The notes beneath the pieces were generated by a model. The model was given only the letters and a program-made list of their open reading frames with translations. It did not search any database and was not told where the DNA came from. From contig WRGV01000034.1 in the NCBI GenBank assembly GCA_009787035.1, positions 1 to 7,323 on the forward strand: DNA of 7,323 nucleotides, read 5' to 3'. Below, piece after piece: positions 6,689 through 7,323 of the stretch. Every line of letters starts with the position of its first letter. Within the stretch, counting starts at the first letter, position 1. This DNA is from Propionibacteriaceae bacterium. Lineage in GTDB: Bacteria > Actinomycetota > Actinomycetes > Propionibacteriales > Propionibacteriaceae. Made by a program: the position numbers and the translations under genes.

Positions 6689-6988
6689 AGCGTCCGCGAC
6701 GTCCATGCGCTTCGCCTCACACAGGTGCAGACTTCGCCGCACGATCTGATCGTGTTCGGCCAAGACGCTGCTCATCGCCAGAAGTGAGCGCAAAGCCCGA
6801 GCAAGGTCGGGACGCCCCACACCATAGACCGAACTGAGGACGCACACCGCCTCCGCGACGATGACGTCGGTCAGCACCGCAGCCTCAGCGTCGGCCAACA
6901 GCCGAGTCGCCGGCTTGGATCGAGAGCGCCCGCCGCACGGCAGCGTCACCTGTCCTTTCGATGTGGCTGTGGCAATGCTCGCCATCAT
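6689..6988 (-). pseudogene. Decayed vapBC toxin-antitoxin remnant (AbrB antitoxin start joined to PIN toxin middle)
   Basis: This stretch reads as a broken VapBC-type pair. From the ATG at 6988, with a GAGGT ribosome binding site just upstream, it starts like an AbrB/SpoVT-type antitoxin (MMASIATATSKGQVTLP). The antitoxin then continues in another frame from 6938 (VRRALSIQAGDS), so a frameshift has occurred at the LP junction. Near 6901 the first frame takes over with the middle of a PIN-domain toxin: RLLADAEAAVLTDVIVAEAV, a VYGVGRPDLARALRSLL helix, and MDVADA ending near 6689. The antitoxin C-terminus is missing, as are the toxin's N-terminal strand with its first catalytic Asp and its C-terminus. 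The joined frame stays open to 6593, inside gluD on the other strand, but residues after VADA look random. No active toxin or antitoxin is expected. Confidence 0.75.
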
Positions 6989-7044
6989 GGTCTTTACCTC
7001 ATCTGTGCTGCAAGCGATAGCACCGAATCGGCGGACGCCTGGCG

Positions 7045-7323
7045 TCAGGGCTCCAGGGCGTCCTGCGTCACGAAGTCGATGAGCCGCTCGACGGTGCGGA
7101 CGAAGTCGGGGTCCAGATCGCGGTACGTCGTGACCTTGGCGAGCATGGCCTGCCAGGCGTGGGCGATGTCGGTCTGGTCGCGGTGCGGCCAGCCCATGGC
7201 GGCCAGGGTGCCCTTCTTGAAGTCGACGTCGCGGGGCACGGCGGGCCAGGCCTTCAGGCCCAGCACCTGGGGACGGATCGCCTGCCACACGTCGATGAAC
7301 CGGTGCCCGGCGATCAGCACGAC
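7045..7323 (-). CDS. DUF3097 family protein, C-terminal fragment (start outside window)
   Basis: The last 92 codons of a conserved actinobacterial protein of unknown function. Visible family landmarks are AGHRFIDVWQAIRP, AWPAVPRDVDFKKG, MGW, a Trp-containing helix (AHAWQAML), YRDLDPDF and the closing VERLIDFVT. These agree with the C-terminal part of DUF3097 proteins as I remember them; the family has no assigned reaction. The fragment lacks the N-terminal two thirds, beyond the right edge. In actinobacteria I recall this family encoded close to hemW, hrcA and dnaJ on the same strand. The same orientation here agrees with that, although about 5 kb separates it from hrcA. The stop is at 7047-7045. 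Confidence 0.8.
   Translation of the reverse strand, partial: VVLIAGHRFIDVWQAIRPQVLGLKAWPAVPRDVDFKKGTLAAMGWPHRDQTDIAHAWQAMLAKVTTYRDLDPDFVRTVERLIDFVTQDALEP

Noticed and set aside
7034..7046. GACGCC-T-GGCGTC palindrome at the DUF3097 stop codon
   Set aside because: With a one-base centre it can form only a four-base-pair hairpin, without a T-run; it is short and partly coding, so neither terminator nor operator is supported.
1..7323. tRNA, rRNA, CRISPR array or insertion sequence
   Set aside because: No direct repeat array, transposase frame, terminal inverted repeats or tRNA-like cloverleaf was noticed by reading; this was not a computed search.

Overview
The window is GC-rich (about two thirds G+C by eye) chromosomal DNA with dense, mostly well-supported genes. 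A CIRCE-controlled hrcA-dnaJ pair, a DUF3097 protein and a Glu-type amino-acid ABC transporter together point to a high-GC Actinomycetota. I cannot place it below phylum with confidence.

Layout from left to right: (1) 1-1991, minus strand: the heat-shock operon hrcA-dnaJ. dnaJ runs off the left edge, and a near-perfect CIRCE operator lies just upstream of hrcA and touches its likely -10 box. (2) 1992-2094: a short divergent promoter region with an inverted repeat. (3) 2095-2952, plus strand: a metallo-beta-lactamase-fold hydrolase. (4) 2973-3857, minus strand: a stand-alone class II glutamine amidotransferase (EgtC/YafJ type), convergent with the hydrolase. (5) 3858-4123: a divergent regulatory region of about 266 bp with a GC-rich hairpin next to the amidotransferase ribosome binding site and candidate promoters in both directions. 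(6) 4124-6653, plus strand: a lipoprotein substrate-binding protein and two permeases (gluB-gluC-gluD-like), forming a polar amino-acid importer that lacks its ATPase gene here. (7) 6654-7044: no intact gene, but a decayed vapBC toxin-antitoxin remnant on the minus strand. (8) 7045-7323, minus strand: the C-terminal end of a DUF3097 protein.

How it works together: HrcA represses its own operon through CIRCE, and DnaJ is the co-chaperone made from the same transcript. The transporter genes form a tightly packed operon, with a 4-bp overlap between the two permeases, and must borrow an ATPase from elsewhere. The hydrolase and amidotransferase have clear folds but unknown substrates. I found no evidence of a wholly new system. 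The most unusual item is the vapBC fossil, in which a frameshifted antitoxin start runs into a truncated PIN-domain toxin.
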